64,000 bases of DNA from Pokkaliibacter plantistimulans (GTDB taxonomy: Bacteria > Pseudomonadota > Gammaproteobacteria > Pseudomonadales > Balneatricaceae): assembly GCF_046844695.1 (NCBI RefSeq), contig NZ_CP177354.1, positions 62,001-126,000 of the forward strand, written 5' to 3'. Below are positions 8,012 to 16,223 of this stretch, one piece after another. A model generated the notes under the pieces. It saw only the letters and a list, made by a program, of their open reading frames with translations. It made no database searches and was not told the origin of the DNA. The number at the start of each line of letters is the position of its first letter. Within the stretch, counting starts at the first letter, position 1. A program made the position numbers and the translations under genes.

Positions 8012-8656
8012 ATGAACGTCATCACTGTACTGGGCAGCCCCCTGCCCGATTCCACCACCGCCGCACTGGCGACCCTGGCCGAGGCCGGTCTGCGCACGGC
8101 AGGTATCCACACCGAACGGTTTACGGCGCAGGACTTCGACGCCCAGGCATTACTCTTTGGCCACTTTGATCATTACAGCGTGCGTGAATTCCAGCAGCGC
8201 CTGCGTGACGCCGACGGTGTCATCGTCGCCACGCCGGTCTATCAGGCATCGTTCTCCGGTTTACTCAAACTGATGCTCGATCTGATCCCGCAGCAGGCAC
8301 TGGCCGACAAATGGGTACTGCCGCTGGTCAGTGGTGGCTCGGCAGCGCATCAGCTGGTGCTGGACTACGCGCTGAAAACCGTGCTGGCCGCCCTCGGTGC
8401 CCGCCAGCAGCTGGCCGGGGTGTATGCCACCACCGCCCAGTTGCAACTGCTGCAGGATGATCCGCAGCAGGTCCGCGCTCAGATTACCGACCCCGCGCTG
8501 CGCGAGCGCTTGCAGCTGGCACTGGATGAATTCCATCTGGCGCTGCTCCGCCAGCAACCTCACCGTCAGGCGCAGGCCCGGCGTACTCGGTCAGCGGCCT
8601 TTCCATTGCACAACACACCCAGCGGTCATTTTTCGCCAGCGGCCATCAGCCGCTGA
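8012..8656 (+). CDS. ssuE: NADPH-dependent FMN reductase SsuE
   Basis: A 214-residue flavodoxin-like reductase that supplies reduced FMN to the alkanesulfonate monooxygenase. The N-terminal flavin phosphate loop is GSPLPDSTT (8-16), and the second signature TPVYQASFSGLLKLMLDLIP lies around residues 73-92, as in SsuE. GGAGC precedes the ATG. It is the first gene of ssuE-ssuA-ssuC-ssuB, 35 bp ahead of ssuA. The C-terminal 30 residues (arginine/proline-rich) extend past the usual family length of about 190. No partner ssuD monooxygenase is encoded in this window, so reduced FMN must be used by an enzyme elsewhere. Confidence 0.9.
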   Translation: MNVITVLGSPLPDSTTAALATLAEAGLRTAGIHTERFTAQDFDAQALLFGHFDHYSVREFQQRLRDADGVIVATPVYQASFSGLLKLMLDLIPQQALADKWVLPLVSGGSAAHQLVLDYALKTVLAALGARQQLAGVYATTAQLQLLQDDPQQVRAQITDPALRERLQLALDEFHLALLRQQPHRQAQARRTRSAAFPLHNTPSGHFSPAAISR

Positions 8657-8691
8657 CATCCTGTTTTCTTATTCAGCACAAGGACGCCATC

Positions 8692-9684
8692 ATGCCTCTA
8701 CACCCTGCCCGCTCTGCCCTGCGTCGCTGGCTGCAAGCCGGTGCTCTCAGCCTGCTGGCCAGCACCAGCCTGATCAGCCCGCTCAGTCAGGCGGCGGAGA
8801 CACTTCCCGACCAGCTGCGGATTGGCTATCAGAAAGGCACCGTCAATCTGGTACTGGCCAAATCCTACGCGCTGGTGGAACAGGCATACCCCCAGCTGCG
8901 GGTCAACTGGGTCGAATTTCCTGCCGGCCCCCAGCTGCTGGAGGCACTCAACGCCGGCAGCATTGATCTGGGCGCCACCGGCGATATGCCACCGATCTTT
9001 GCTCAGGCGGCAGGCGTTGATCTGCGCTATGTGGGCTACGAGCCACCGCAACCGCGCAACGCCGCCATTATTGTCGGCAAGGACAGCCGCTTTCAGCGCA
9101 TCGAAGACCTGCGTGGCGCCAAAGTGGCCGTACAGAAAGGCTCCAGCGCCCATAACCTGCTGCTGCGTGCGCTGGCCAGTGCCGGGCTGAGCATAACTGA
9201 CATCCAGCCGGTGTATCTGGCCCCGGCTGATGCCCGTGCCGCGTTGGCCAGCGGCGCCGTTGATAGCTGGGCGATCTGGGATCCGTTTTATGCGGCGGCC
9301 CTGCTGCACGGCAACGCCCGCACCCTGAAAGACGGCAGTGGCATCACCGATACCGGCTCGTTCTATCTCGCCGCCGGTGCCTTCGTCCATGACCATCCTG
9401 ACTTCGTCAAAGGCGTGCTGGCAGCACTCAATCAGTCCGACAGTTATCTGCGCCAGCAACCGCAGCATAGTGTGAAGATTCTGGCGGCCAGCATGGGCCT
9501 GCCCGAAGACGTCATCGAACGGCTGGTCAGCAACCGTGATCCGTCCGGCGTGTTTCCGCTCAATGACACTATCGTCGCGGCACAGCAGCAGAGTGCTGAC
9601 CGCTTCTATCAGCAAAAGCTGATCCCCCGTGACCCCAGGGTCAGTGAGGTGATCTGGCAGGCACCGCAGGAGGCAGGCCAATGA
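8692..9684 (+). CDS. ssuA: Aliphatic sulfonate-binding protein SsuA
   Basis: A 330-residue periplasmic binding protein for alkanesulfonates. A Sec signal peptide covers about 1-34 (RRWLQAGALSLLASTSLISPLSQA). The mature part begins AETLPDQLRIGYQKGTVNLVLAK, a typical SsuA/TauA opening, followed by GSIDLGATGDMPPIFAQAAG and SGAVDSWAIWDPF. AAGGACGCC lies before the ATG. Its stop overlaps the start of ssuC by four bases (ATGA), so translation is probably coupled. It delivers substrate to SsuC and SsuB. Taurine or another sulfonate could be the true ligand. Confidence 0.93.
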   Translation: MPLHPARSALRRWLQAGALSLLASTSLISPLSQAAETLPDQLRIGYQKGTVNLVLAKSYALVEQAYPQLRVNWVEFPAGPQLLEALNAGSIDLGATGDMPPIFAQAAGVDLRYVGYEPPQPRNAAIIVGKDSRFQRIEDLRGAKVAVQKGSSAHNLLLRALASAGLSITDIQPVYLAPADARAALASGAVDSWAIWDPFYAAALLHGNARTLKDGSGITDTGSFYLAAGAFVHDHPDFVKGVLAALNQSDSYLRQQPQHSVKILAASMGLPEDVIERLVSNRDPSGVFPLNDTIVAAQQQSADRFYQQKLIPRDPRVSEVIWQAPQEAGQ

Positions 9685-10508
9685 GTACGCTCTCTGTTGC
9701 TACCCCACTGCGACTGCGCTGGCAGCGCCCGCTGACTCACCTGCGCCGCTGGCTGGCGCCCTGGGCCTTACCACTGGCCCTGCTGATCGGCTGGCAGCTG
9801 GCGGTCGAACTGGGCTGGCTGTCGACCCGTGTGCTACCGGCCCCTTCCGCCGTGATCGTGGCAGGCTGGCAGCTGACCGTATCCGGTGAACTGCTGACCC
9901 ACCTGCTGATCAGCACCCAGCGGGCGCTGCTGGGCCTGCTGATCGGCGGCAGCATTGGCCTCGCCCTTGGCCTGCTGTGCGGCCTGTCGCGGCGGAGCGA
10001 AATCCTGCTCGACAGCAGCATCCAGATGCTGCGGACCATTCCTCATCTGGCGCTGATTCCGCTGGTGATCCTGTGGTTCGGTATTGATGAGGCGGCGAAA
10101 GTCTTTCTGGTGGCACTGGGTACCCTGTTCCCGATCTACCTCAATACCCTGCATGGCATCCGCAGTCTCGACCCCGGGCTGATCGAAATGGCCCGCAACT
10201 ATGGCCTGTCAGGCTGGCCGCTGTTTCGTCAGGTCATCCTGCCCGGCGCCCTGCCCTCGATTCTGGTGGGGTTGAGATTCTCCCTCGGCCTGATGTGGCT
10301 GACGCTGATTGTCTCGGAAACTATTTCTGCCAGCTCGGGTATCGGCTATCTGGCGATGAATGCCCGCGAATTTCTGCAAACCGATGTGGTGGTGCTGACC
10401 ATCGTGCTCTATGCCCTGCTGGGCAAGCTGGCCGATAGCACCGCCCGCTTACTGGAACGCCGCTGGCTGCGCTGGCACCCGGTTTACCTGAAGGAGCACC
10501 AAGGATGA
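9681..10508 (+). CDS. ssuC: Sulfonate ABC transporter permease SsuC
   Basis: A 275-residue inner-membrane permease with about six hydrophobic segments, the first at about 30-50. The EAA loop is at 168-187 (ARNYGLSGWPLFRQVILPGA), and the preceding LRTIPHLALIPLVILWFGI block is typical of the nitrate/sulfonate/taurine permease family. Its ATG overlaps the ssuA stop and its own stop overlaps the ssuB start, giving a tightly coupled transport cassette. Confidence 0.94.
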   Translation: MSTLSVATPLRLRWQRPLTHLRRWLAPWALPLALLIGWQLAVELGWLSTRVLPAPSAVIVAGWQLTVSGELLTHLLISTQRALLGLLIGGSIGLALGLLCGLSRRSEILLDSSIQMLRTIPHLALIPLVILWFGIDEAAKVFLVALGTLFPIYLNTLHGIRSLDPGLIEMARNYGLSGWPLFRQVILPGALPSILVGLRFSLGLMWLTLIVSETISASSGIGYLAMNAREFLQTDVVVLTIVLYALLGKLADSTARLLERRWLRWHPVYLKEHQG

Positions 10509-11347
10509 GTACGTCACATCGCAGCACAGAACGGTTCGCTGCCGGGCACAGTGCAGCGGTTCAGACCCCGCTGCCGCAGGGAGAATCCCATCTGCTGCTG
10601 AACAACCTGCGCAAGCACTTTGGCGGGCAGGAAGTGTTAAAGGGGATCAGTCTGGCCATTCCCGCCGGGCAGTTTGTCGCCATCGTCGGCCACAGCGGCT
10701 GCGGCAAGAGCACCCTGCTGCGCCTGCTGGCCGGGCTGGAACACAGCAGTGCCGGCAGTGTGCGCGCTTACGGTGAACCACTGGCGACCCAGCAGCAACA
10801 GAGCCGCCTGATGTTTCAGGATGACCGCCTGCTGCCATGGAAAACCGTGCTGGAAAACGTCGGTCTGGGTTTGCAGGGTGACTGGCAGGAACAGGCCCGG
10901 GCGGTGCTTACCGAAGTGGGTCTGGCTCATCGCGCCGATGCCTGGCCATCACAGCTGTCCGGCGGACAGCGGCAACGGGTGGCACTGGCGCGGGCGCTGA
11001 TTCACCGGCCACGGCTGTTGCTGCTGGATGAGCCACTGGGAGCGTTGGACGCCCTGACCCGGCTGGATATGCAGAAGCTGATTGAGCGGTTGTGGTTGCA
11101 GCACCAGTTCACCGTGGTACTGGTCACCCATGACGTGGCCGAAGCCGTACAGCTGGCCGACCGGGTGATCGTGCTGGAGCAGGGCCGTGTGGGGCTGGAT
11201 CTGCCGATTCTGCTGGGTCGCCCGCGTGAGGCCAGCTGCACAGCGGCGGCCACGCTGGAGCAGCGCATCCTGCAGCAGATTCTGGCGCAGCAGGCACCGG
11301 AGCCGGTGATTCGCCCTTCGCACTCTGGCGTGCGCTGGGCACTCTAA
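10505..11347 (+). CDS. ssuB: Sulfonate ABC transporter ATP-binding protein SsuB
   Basis: A 280-residue ABC ATPase energising sulfonate uptake. Walker A GHSGCGKS is around 61-68, the signature LSGGQRQR around 153-160, and Walker B LLLLDEPLGALD follows at about 173-184, with the H-loop in LVTHDVAEA. It is about 25 residues longer than E. coli SsuB, mostly an N-terminal extension. The stop codon TAA (11345-11347) abuts directly on a MITE-like repeat, and the 4-bp target duplication CTAA includes the stop, so the insertion left the reading frame intact. Confidence 0.94.
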   Translation: MSTSHRSTERFAAGHSAAVQTPLPQGESHLLLNNLRKHFGGQEVLKGISLAIPAGQFVAIVGHSGCGKSTLLRLLAGLEHSSAGSVRAYGEPLATQQQQSRLMFQDDRLLPWKTVLENVGLGLQGDWQEQARAVLTEVGLAHRADAWPSQLSGGQRQRVALARALIHRPRLLLLDEPLGALDALTRLDMQKLIERLWLQHQFTVVLVTHDVAEAVQLADRVIVLEQGRVGLDLPILLGRPREASCTAAATLEQRILQQILAQQAPEPVIRPSHSGVRWAL

Positions 11348-11560
11348 CAGGTCGTTGAAAATCTATCTGCGTTGCCGAATACCGCGTCAAAAACAGGCTC
11401 ACAGCCAAAGGCTGAACGTGCTTTAGCACGGCCCCGAAGGGGCGAGCAAAGCGAGTCAAATGCTCACTTAGTTCACTAAACTCCGCTTTTCCGCCTGTTT
11501 CTTGTGCTCTAGGAGTATTTCCTTGTCTCGGCTGCCTCGATAACGTTTTTCAACAGCCTG
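11348..11560 (+). repeat. MITE-like dispersed repeat, copy 2 (at the ssuB stop codon)
   Basis: A 213-bp element with terminal inverted repeats CAGGTCGTTGAAAA (left) and TTTTTCAACAGCCTG (right), flanked on both sides by CTAA, which reads as a 4-bp target-site duplication. The left CTAA contains the ssuB stop codon. It lies between ssuB and the intrinsic terminator at 11623-11650. It encodes no transposase and is near-identical to the copies at 3595-3806 and 31441-31652. Confidence 0.92.
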
Positions 11561-11622
11561 CTAACGTTGATCCTCTCCGCGCCTTCGTCACGGCTGGCCG
11601 AAGGCCGTGGCGCAGGGCTGTT

Positions 11623-11650
11623 GGCCATGCCCTGGGGCATGGCCTTTTTT
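11623..11650 (+). terminator. Intrinsic terminator of the ssu operon
   Basis: GGCCATGCCC (11623-11632) pairs perfectly with GGGCATGGCC (11635-11644) and is followed by six T on the plus strand. It is oriented for ssuEACB, with the MITE copy lying between the last gene and this hairpin. It also abuts the 3' end of the convergent AEC permease gene. Confidence 0.88.
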
Positions 11651-11652
11651 CA

Positions 11653-12582
11653 TCAGTTCAGCCAGGGTGCCAACCCCGGCAGCAGCAACGGCATGGCGAT
11701 CCCCGCCAGCACTGTCTGGCTGGCAATAATACCTGCCATCAGCGGGGCATCCCCGCCCAGCTGCCTTGCCATCACATAGGATGAAGAGGCGGTCGGCAGG
11801 GTCTGAAATAACAGGGCAGCCATGGCCGCCACCCCGGTCAGGCCAAACAGATGACAGGCCACCACCGTACACAGGGGCATCAGCGCGAACTTGGCCAGTG
11901 AGGCCATGCTGACCGGATGCAGCCAGCGCCGAACCGAAGAGAAATCCAGTGCAGCGCCGACACAGAGCAGACCCAACGGCAGCGAAGCCTGACCTAGTGT
12001 CTTGAGGAAGGGTTCGATGCCTGCCGGTAGCGTCAGGTTCAGCATCCGTGCGCTCATCCCCGCGACACAGGCCATCAGCAATGGATTACGCAGCAGCTGC
12101 TGCACCACCGCCCGCAGCGAAAACTCCGCCCCATGACCATAGCGGGCAAAGACCAGCACACAGAGCACATTGACGGTCGGCACAATTGAGGCATTGGCCA
12201 CCGCCGCCAGCGCCACCCCCTGTGTTCCCAGCAGGCCAACGGCCATGGACACACCCACGTAGTTGTTAAAGCGCACGCCACCCTGAAACACCGAGGTGAA
12301 CGCCGGATCATCGGCCTTTACCCAGCGCCGCATCAGCACCACGACGGCGGCCACCACCACCGTCGAGGTCACCAGCGTCAGCGCCATCGCCGTGACGGGG
12401 ACGCCGTCCAGTCTGGCCGTTGCCAGTCCGTGGAAAAATAACGCTGGCAACAGGACGTAGTAGCCCAGCCGCTCCGCCTGCGGCCAGAAGGTCGCAGCAA
12501 CAAACTCACGCTGGCGCAAGAGGGCACCGAGGGTGATCAGCAGGACGATGGGCAATAACGCCAGTAATAACGAGGCAATCAT
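11653..12582 (-). CDS. AEC family (auxin efflux carrier-like) permease
   Basis: A 309-residue membrane protein with about ten hydrophobic segments in two halves, the layout of AEC/Mem_trans carriers that export or exchange organic acids and other small anions. Recognisable blocks are RFNNYVGVSMAVGLLG in the first half and ETLPTASSSYV-like QTLPTASSSYVMARQLGGD near residues 265-283, the family's conserved second-half motif. GAGG precedes the ATG. Substrate cannot be told. Upstream, on the same strand, lies a LysR gene, and a palindromic A+T-rich site in between suggests LysR control. Confidence 0.85.
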   Translation of the reverse strand: MIASLLLALLPIVLLITLGALLRQREFVAATFWPQAERLGYYVLLPALFFHGLATARLDGVPVTAMALTLVTSTVVVAAVVVLMRRWVKADDPAFTSVFQGGVRFNNYVGVSMAVGLLGTQGVALAAVANASIVPTVNVLCVLVFARYGHGAEFSLRAVVQQLLRNPLLMACVAGMSARMLNLTLPAGIEPFLKTLGQASLPLGLLCVGAALDFSSVRRWLHPVSMASLAKFALMPLCTVVACHLFGLTGVAAMAALLFQTLPTASSSYVMARQLGGDAPLMAGIIASQTVLAGIAMPLLLPGLAPWLN

Positions 12583-12725
12583 AACGCCTCACCTGGCAAC
12601 AGCAGCGCTGGGCGCACGCTGGTGTCAGTGCGTGTCGGGAGCGGGAGCGAAGGCGGAAAAAATGGCAGGTGTGGCATCATGCTGGCGACTCGGTCTGAGC
12701 GATAGACGCCCAGAATAGCCCCGGC

Positions 12726-12749
12726 TTATATCAAGAAAAATCGATATAA
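12726..12749. promoter_or_regulatory. Inverted repeat upstream of the AEC permease, possible LysR operator
   Basis: TTATATC (12726-12732) and GATATAA (12743-12749) are perfect inverted arms around a 10-bp A-rich spacer, immediately followed by a second ATCGAT. It lies in the 207-bp gap between the LysR gene and the AEC permease gene. The dyad and A+T content fit a LysR-type site; no experimental support. Confidence 0.4.
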
Positions 12750-12789
12750 AATCGATGAAAGATCAAGTTTTACTCAAGAATGGCAAGCA

Positions 12790-13695
12790 CTACTCAAGGA
12801 TAGGTGCATCACTGTGGCTGCGGATGACCTGCGCCAGCGCCATGGCCATACGCCCGGCCGGACGGTCTTCCCGCTCCAGCAACACCACCCGCCGACACAG
12901 CTGCGGCTCACCAAAGGGCAGACAGTGCAGACCCTCGCGCTGGCAGCGCTGCAGGCTGGCCAGCGGCACCACGGCCACCCCCAGACCACTGGCGACCATC
13001 TGTATGATGGCTTCCTGACTGTCCAGCTCCATATCGGTCTGCACCCGCAGCCGCTGGCGTTTCAGCTCGCTGTCGATGGTGCGCCCGGCCCAGGCACGCC
13101 GATCGAAGCGGATAAACGGCTGACTCTGCAGCAAGGCTCGCCCTTTCAGCCCGTCCAACCCCTCATCAGGAGCTAACGCCGCCGGTGCGATGATCCAGAA
13201 GCCTTCCTGATACAGCGGCGTGCTGACCAGTCCGGTAGGGTAGGGTTTGACCGGCTCGGTGGTCACGGCAGCGTCCAGTTCGCCCGCATCCAGCCGAATC
13301 GCCAGCTCCGCAGACATGCCCGCACTGACCAGCACCCGCAGGCGCGGATGCTGCTGGTGCAGGCTGGCCAGTGCTGCCGGCAAGGCGCCTGCCAGTGCCG
13401 TCTGGATAGCACCCAGACGCAGCCGCCCGGTCAGCTCACCGCCCTCGCCCAGCTCGGCAGCAATACCGTCGTACAGCGCCAGAATCTCCTGCGCCCGCTG
13501 CACCGCAAGATGCCCGGCATCGGTCAGCACTGGCACCCGCTTGCTGCGATCAAACAGCTGAGCATTGAAATCCTCCTCCAGACTGCGGACATGCAGACTC
13601 ACCGCCGACTGGGTCAGGCACACCACATCCGCCGCACGGGCAAAGGAGCCGTACTGGGCAATGGCAACCAGGGTTCGCAGCGCACGTAGTGACAT
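12790..13695 (-). CDS. LysR family transcriptional regulator
   Basis: A 301-residue regulator with the N-terminal winged helix-turn-helix at about 3-62 (the recognition part is ARAADVVCLTQSAVSLHVRSLE) and a type-2 periplasmic-fold effector domain from about 90 to 290. GGAGG lies upstream of the ATG. It is the first of two LysR genes in a row on the minus strand and is followed by the AEC permease, its most likely target. The ligand is unknown. Confidence 0.9.
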   Translation of the reverse strand: MSLRALRTLVAIAQYGSFARAADVVCLTQSAVSLHVRSLEEDFNAQLFDRSKRVPVLTDAGHLAVQRAQEILALYDGIAAELGEGGELTGRLRLGAIQTALAGALPAALASLHQQHPRLRVLVSAGMSAELAIRLDAGELDAAVTTEPVKPYPTGLVSTPLYQEGFWIIAPAALAPDEGLDGLKGRALLQSQPFIRFDRRAWAGRTIDSELKRQRLRVQTDMELDSQEAIIQMVASGLGVAVVPLASLQRCQREGLHCLPFGEPQLCRRVVLLEREDRPAGRMAMALAQVIRSHSDAPILE

Positions 13696-13749
13696 GGGTG
13701 AAACATCCTCCGGTAATCGTCATCTGACTGTGGACTCATCCGCCCGCCT

Positions 13750-14631
13750 TCAGCATTTGCGGCACTGTTCCGACAGTGCCTGACGCATCAGCTGCAAGCC
13801 CCTGCTCAGGCTCTTGTCCTGTCGCATGACCAGCGCCAGGGTACGGAACAGCGGTGGCGATAACGAGCAGTACTGCAGCTCAGCCTGCGCCTCGACTGCC
13901 ATTCTGGGCACGATAGCCCAGCCCAGTCCGGCTTTGACCAGCTCCTTGATAGCCTCGACACTGCCAAGCGTCATCGATACCTCAACCTCCTGCGCCTGCT
14001 CGGTCAGCCAGGCATCGACAATCCGTCGGGTGTTACCACCCGGCTCGTACAGCAACAGCGAGTGCTGCCGGAGCTGCTCGGCACTGGCCTGTTCGGGCAG
14101 GGCGACATCCCGGCGGGCGACCAGCACCTGCTCATCCTGCAGCCAGGGCGTAACATCCAGCATGCGACCTGACGCAGGCAGGGTGACCAGCGCCATGTCC
14201 AGCCGGTTTTCTTCCACGGCACGAAGCATATCCCGTGTGTTGCCGATATTGACCGTTACCTGCAGTGAAGGCCATTGCTGGCGCAGCTGCTCCAGCACGC
14301 CGGGCAGCAGGTAGATGCAGGCGGTCGCACCAGTCCCCAGCCGCACCTGCCCAAGCTCACCCTGCCGATACTGGGCCATGGCGGCCAGTGCATCCCCCAC
14401 CGCAGCATCGATCCGCTGCTGATGGCGCAGCAGCTCCTCACCGGCGGCGGTAGCCATCGTGCGTCGCCCGACCCGCTCAATCAGCGTCACCCCCAGACGT
14501 TTCTCCAGCTGTCGGATCTGCAGGCTGATGGCCGGCTGAGTGACACCCAGCACATCGGCGGCGGCCGAAAAGCTGCCACAGCGCACCACTTCGGCAAAAC
14601 AGCGCAGCTGATCAAGACTGAAGGTAGTCAC
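13750..14631 (-). CDS. LysR family transcriptional regulator (second)
   Basis: A LysR regulator of about 293 residues; HTH residues lie in SAAADVLGVTQPAISLQIRQLEKRLG and the substrate-binding domain follows. The frame also has an ATG at 14655, but AAGGA sits eight bases before the GTG at 14629-14631, giving MTTFSLDQLRCF, the usual LysR opening, so I prefer the GTG. It is divergent from the GNAT gene at 14736, with only about 100 bp between them, so that gene is a plausible target. It is 54 bp upstream of the other LysR gene, which it may be co-transcribed with. Confidence 0.88.
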   Translation of the reverse strand: MTTFSLDQLRCFAEVVRCGSFSAAADVLGVTQPAISLQIRQLEKRLGVTLIERVGRRTMATAAGEELLRHQQRIDAAVGDALAAMAQYRQGELGQVRLGTGATACIYLLPGVLEQLRQQWPSLQVTVNIGNTRDMLRAVEENRLDMALVTLPASGRMLDVTPWLQDEQVLVARRDVALPEQASAEQLRQHSLLLYEPGGNTRRIVDAWLTEQAQEVEVSMTLGSVEAIKELVKAGLGWAIVPRMAVEAQAELQYCSLSPPLFRTLALVMRQDKSLSRGLQLMRQALSEQCRKC

Positions 14632-14735
14632 CAAAGTTTTCCTTATGCTGTGCATAAACAGACAAAGGTTCCTTTATAGCACTGCGCCCTCTACCCTGCA
14701 GTCTTGTTTAGCTGTCTGCCATCGAGCTGTTCACC

Positions 14736-15287
14736 ATGTCTGCCGCCCAACCGTCTCTGTCTCTCCTGTTCATTCGTGATGCCCAGCCTGCCGATATGGC
14801 GGCCGTGCAGGCCATCTATGCCCACCATGTGCTGCATGGTTCCGCCTCCTTTGAGGAGGTGCCGCCAGATGTGGCTGAAATGAGCCAGCGCCACGCTGCC
14901 GTGGTGTCCCGCGGCCTGCCCTTTCTGGTGGCCGAGTGGGAGCAGCAGGTCGTGGGGTATTGCTATGCCAGCCTGTATCGCCCGCGCCCGGCCTATCGCT
15001 ATGCCGTCGAGGATTCGGTCTATCTGCATACCGACGCCAGAGGCCGGGGGCTGGGTACGGCGCTGCTCACTGAGCTGATACGTCGCTGTGAGCTTGGCCC
15101 ATGGCGACAGATGATCGCGGTGGTCGCCGGCTCAGGAGAGCCGGCATCGATGGCCCTGCACCAGCGTCTGGGTTTTGTGCAGGTAGGTACGCTGAACGCG
15201 GTGGGCTACAAATTTGGCCGCTGGATTGATACTGCGTTTCTGCAGCGGCCACTGAACAGCGGACAGCACAGTGACCCTGAGCAGTGA
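14736..15287 (+). CDS. GNAT N-acetyltransferase, phosphinothricin/methionine sulfoximine type
   Basis: A 183-residue single-domain GNAT enzyme. Acetyl-CoA pyrophosphate loop RGRGLGTALL is around residues 107-116. The opening IRDAQPADMAAVQAIYAHHV, then SFEEVPPD, AYRYAVEDSVYLH and LHQRLGFVQVGTLNAVGYKFGRWID near the C-terminus, are all characteristic of the phosphinothricin acetyltransferase (Pat/Bar/YncA/MddA) subfamily. Such enzymes acetylate L-phosphinothricin, methionine sulfoximine or related amino acids. Natural substrate is not predictable. The ribosome site is weak. It is divergent from a LysR gene. Confidence 0.86.
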   Translation: MSAAQPSLSLLFIRDAQPADMAAVQAIYAHHVLHGSASFEEVPPDVAEMSQRHAAVVSRGLPFLVAEWEQQVVGYCYASLYRPRPAYRYAVEDSVYLHTDARGRGLGTALLTELIRRCELGPWRQMIAVVAGSGEPASMALHQRLGFVQVGTLNAVGYKFGRWIDTAFLQRPLNSGQHSDPEQ

Positions 15288-15442
15288 TGATCTGAGCTGT
15301 AATGGCCTGTGCAGTGATGGCAGGCGTGCTTACCCGCTGATCGAAAAAGCTTTGCCAGATTCCTTGGTTAGCCAGACACCGTCTCTCTTCTAGACTGGCC
15401 ACCACAGCCACCTGTTGTGGCTGCCACTGTCAGGAGATCAGC

Positions 15443-15661
15443 ATGAGCATCAAGTCCATCAACGTACGCAATCAGTTCCGTGGCGTCGTGCGGGAAATCA
15501 TCAGCGATACCGTATTGTCGGAAGTCGAGGTGGAAACACCGGGAGGCATCGTCACGTCGGTGATCACCACCCGCTCGGTCAAGGAGCTGGGGCTGACCGT
15601 GGGGTCGCCAGTGGTCGCCTTCGTCAAATCCACCGAGGTCTCCATCGGCCTGCTGGAGTAA
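15443..15661 (+). CDS. Molbindin-like TOBE-domain protein (Mop)
   Basis: A 72-residue protein consisting of a single TOBE/Mop domain: MSIKSINVRNQFRGVVREI, then VEVETPGGIVTSVIT, TRSVKELGLTVGSPVVAFVKSTEVSIG. Mop proteins form hexamers that bind molybdate or tungstate oxyanions in the cytoplasm for storage or homeostasis. AGGAGATCAGC precedes the ATG. No molybdate transporter (modABC) is adjacent, so it is an orphan. The N-R-N-x-F-x-G and S-V-K-E-L-G-L motifs make the family assignment firm. Confidence 0.92.
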   Translation: MSIKSINVRNQFRGVVREIISDTVLSEVEVETPGGIVTSVITTRSVKELGLTVGSPVVAFVKSTEVSIGLLE

Positions 15662-15831
15662 TGCGCCCTTCTGCCAGAGCGGGTGACTGTAGCTACCACC
15701 ACAGCACTCCGCTCTGACCAGCGCCGGTACATCCCCACTATTTACCCACTCTTTACCATCTATCCCGCGCCAACAGGCTATGCTAGCTGCTATCTGTATC
15801 GATTTACGTTGCACCGGCACGGGAGCCACTG

Positions 15832-16152
15832 ATGATTCTGGAAGTTGCCATCCTGCATGTTCGCCAGGGCCAGAGCGCGGCCTTCGAGCAGGCGTTCCGC
15901 CAGGCCGCCCCTCTGATTGCCGCCACCCCCGGCTATCTTGGCCATGAGCTGCAGCAGTGTCTGGAGCAGCCTGATCAGTACCTGCTGCTGGCTCACTGGC
16001 GCACTCTCGAAGATCACACGGTGGGCTTTCGTCAGTCCGCGCAGTATCAGCAGTGGCGGGCGCTGCTGCATCCTTTCTATGACCCCTTCCCGGTGGTCGA
16101 GCACTACCGGCCGCTGCAGCACTATCCCGCCCCACCGCCGCCAGAAACATAA
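15832..16152 (+). CDS. Antibiotic biosynthesis monooxygenase (ABM) fold protein
   Basis: A 106-residue protein with an ABM-type ferredoxin-like fold: MILEVAILHVRQGQSAAFEQAFRQA, then TPGYLGHELQQCLEQPDQYLLLAHWRTLEDH and FRQSAQYQQWRALLHPFYD. The H-x-L-x-x-C and W-x-T-x-E-D-H pattern is typical of the family, whose members are small monooxygenases or stress proteins. The C-terminus is proline-rich. GGGAG precedes the ATG. No pathway partner is seen nearby and function is unknown. Confidence 0.82.
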   Translation: MILEVAILHVRQGQSAAFEQAFRQAAPLIAATPGYLGHELQQCLEQPDQYLLLAHWRTLEDHTVGFRQSAQYQQWRALLHPFYDPFPVVEHYRPLQHYPAPPPPET

Positions 16153-16223
16153 CCGAATGCGCCTTTATCAGTTGTAACGCCTTTAAACTTGCAGCAATGC
16201 CGGATGGCTCCAATACTTAGCCC

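Noticed and set aside
15368..16213. A 281-residue minus-strand frame over the molbindin and ABM genes
   Set aside because: Low-complexity composition, no family motif, and it overlaps two genes with clear family signatures and ribosome sites.
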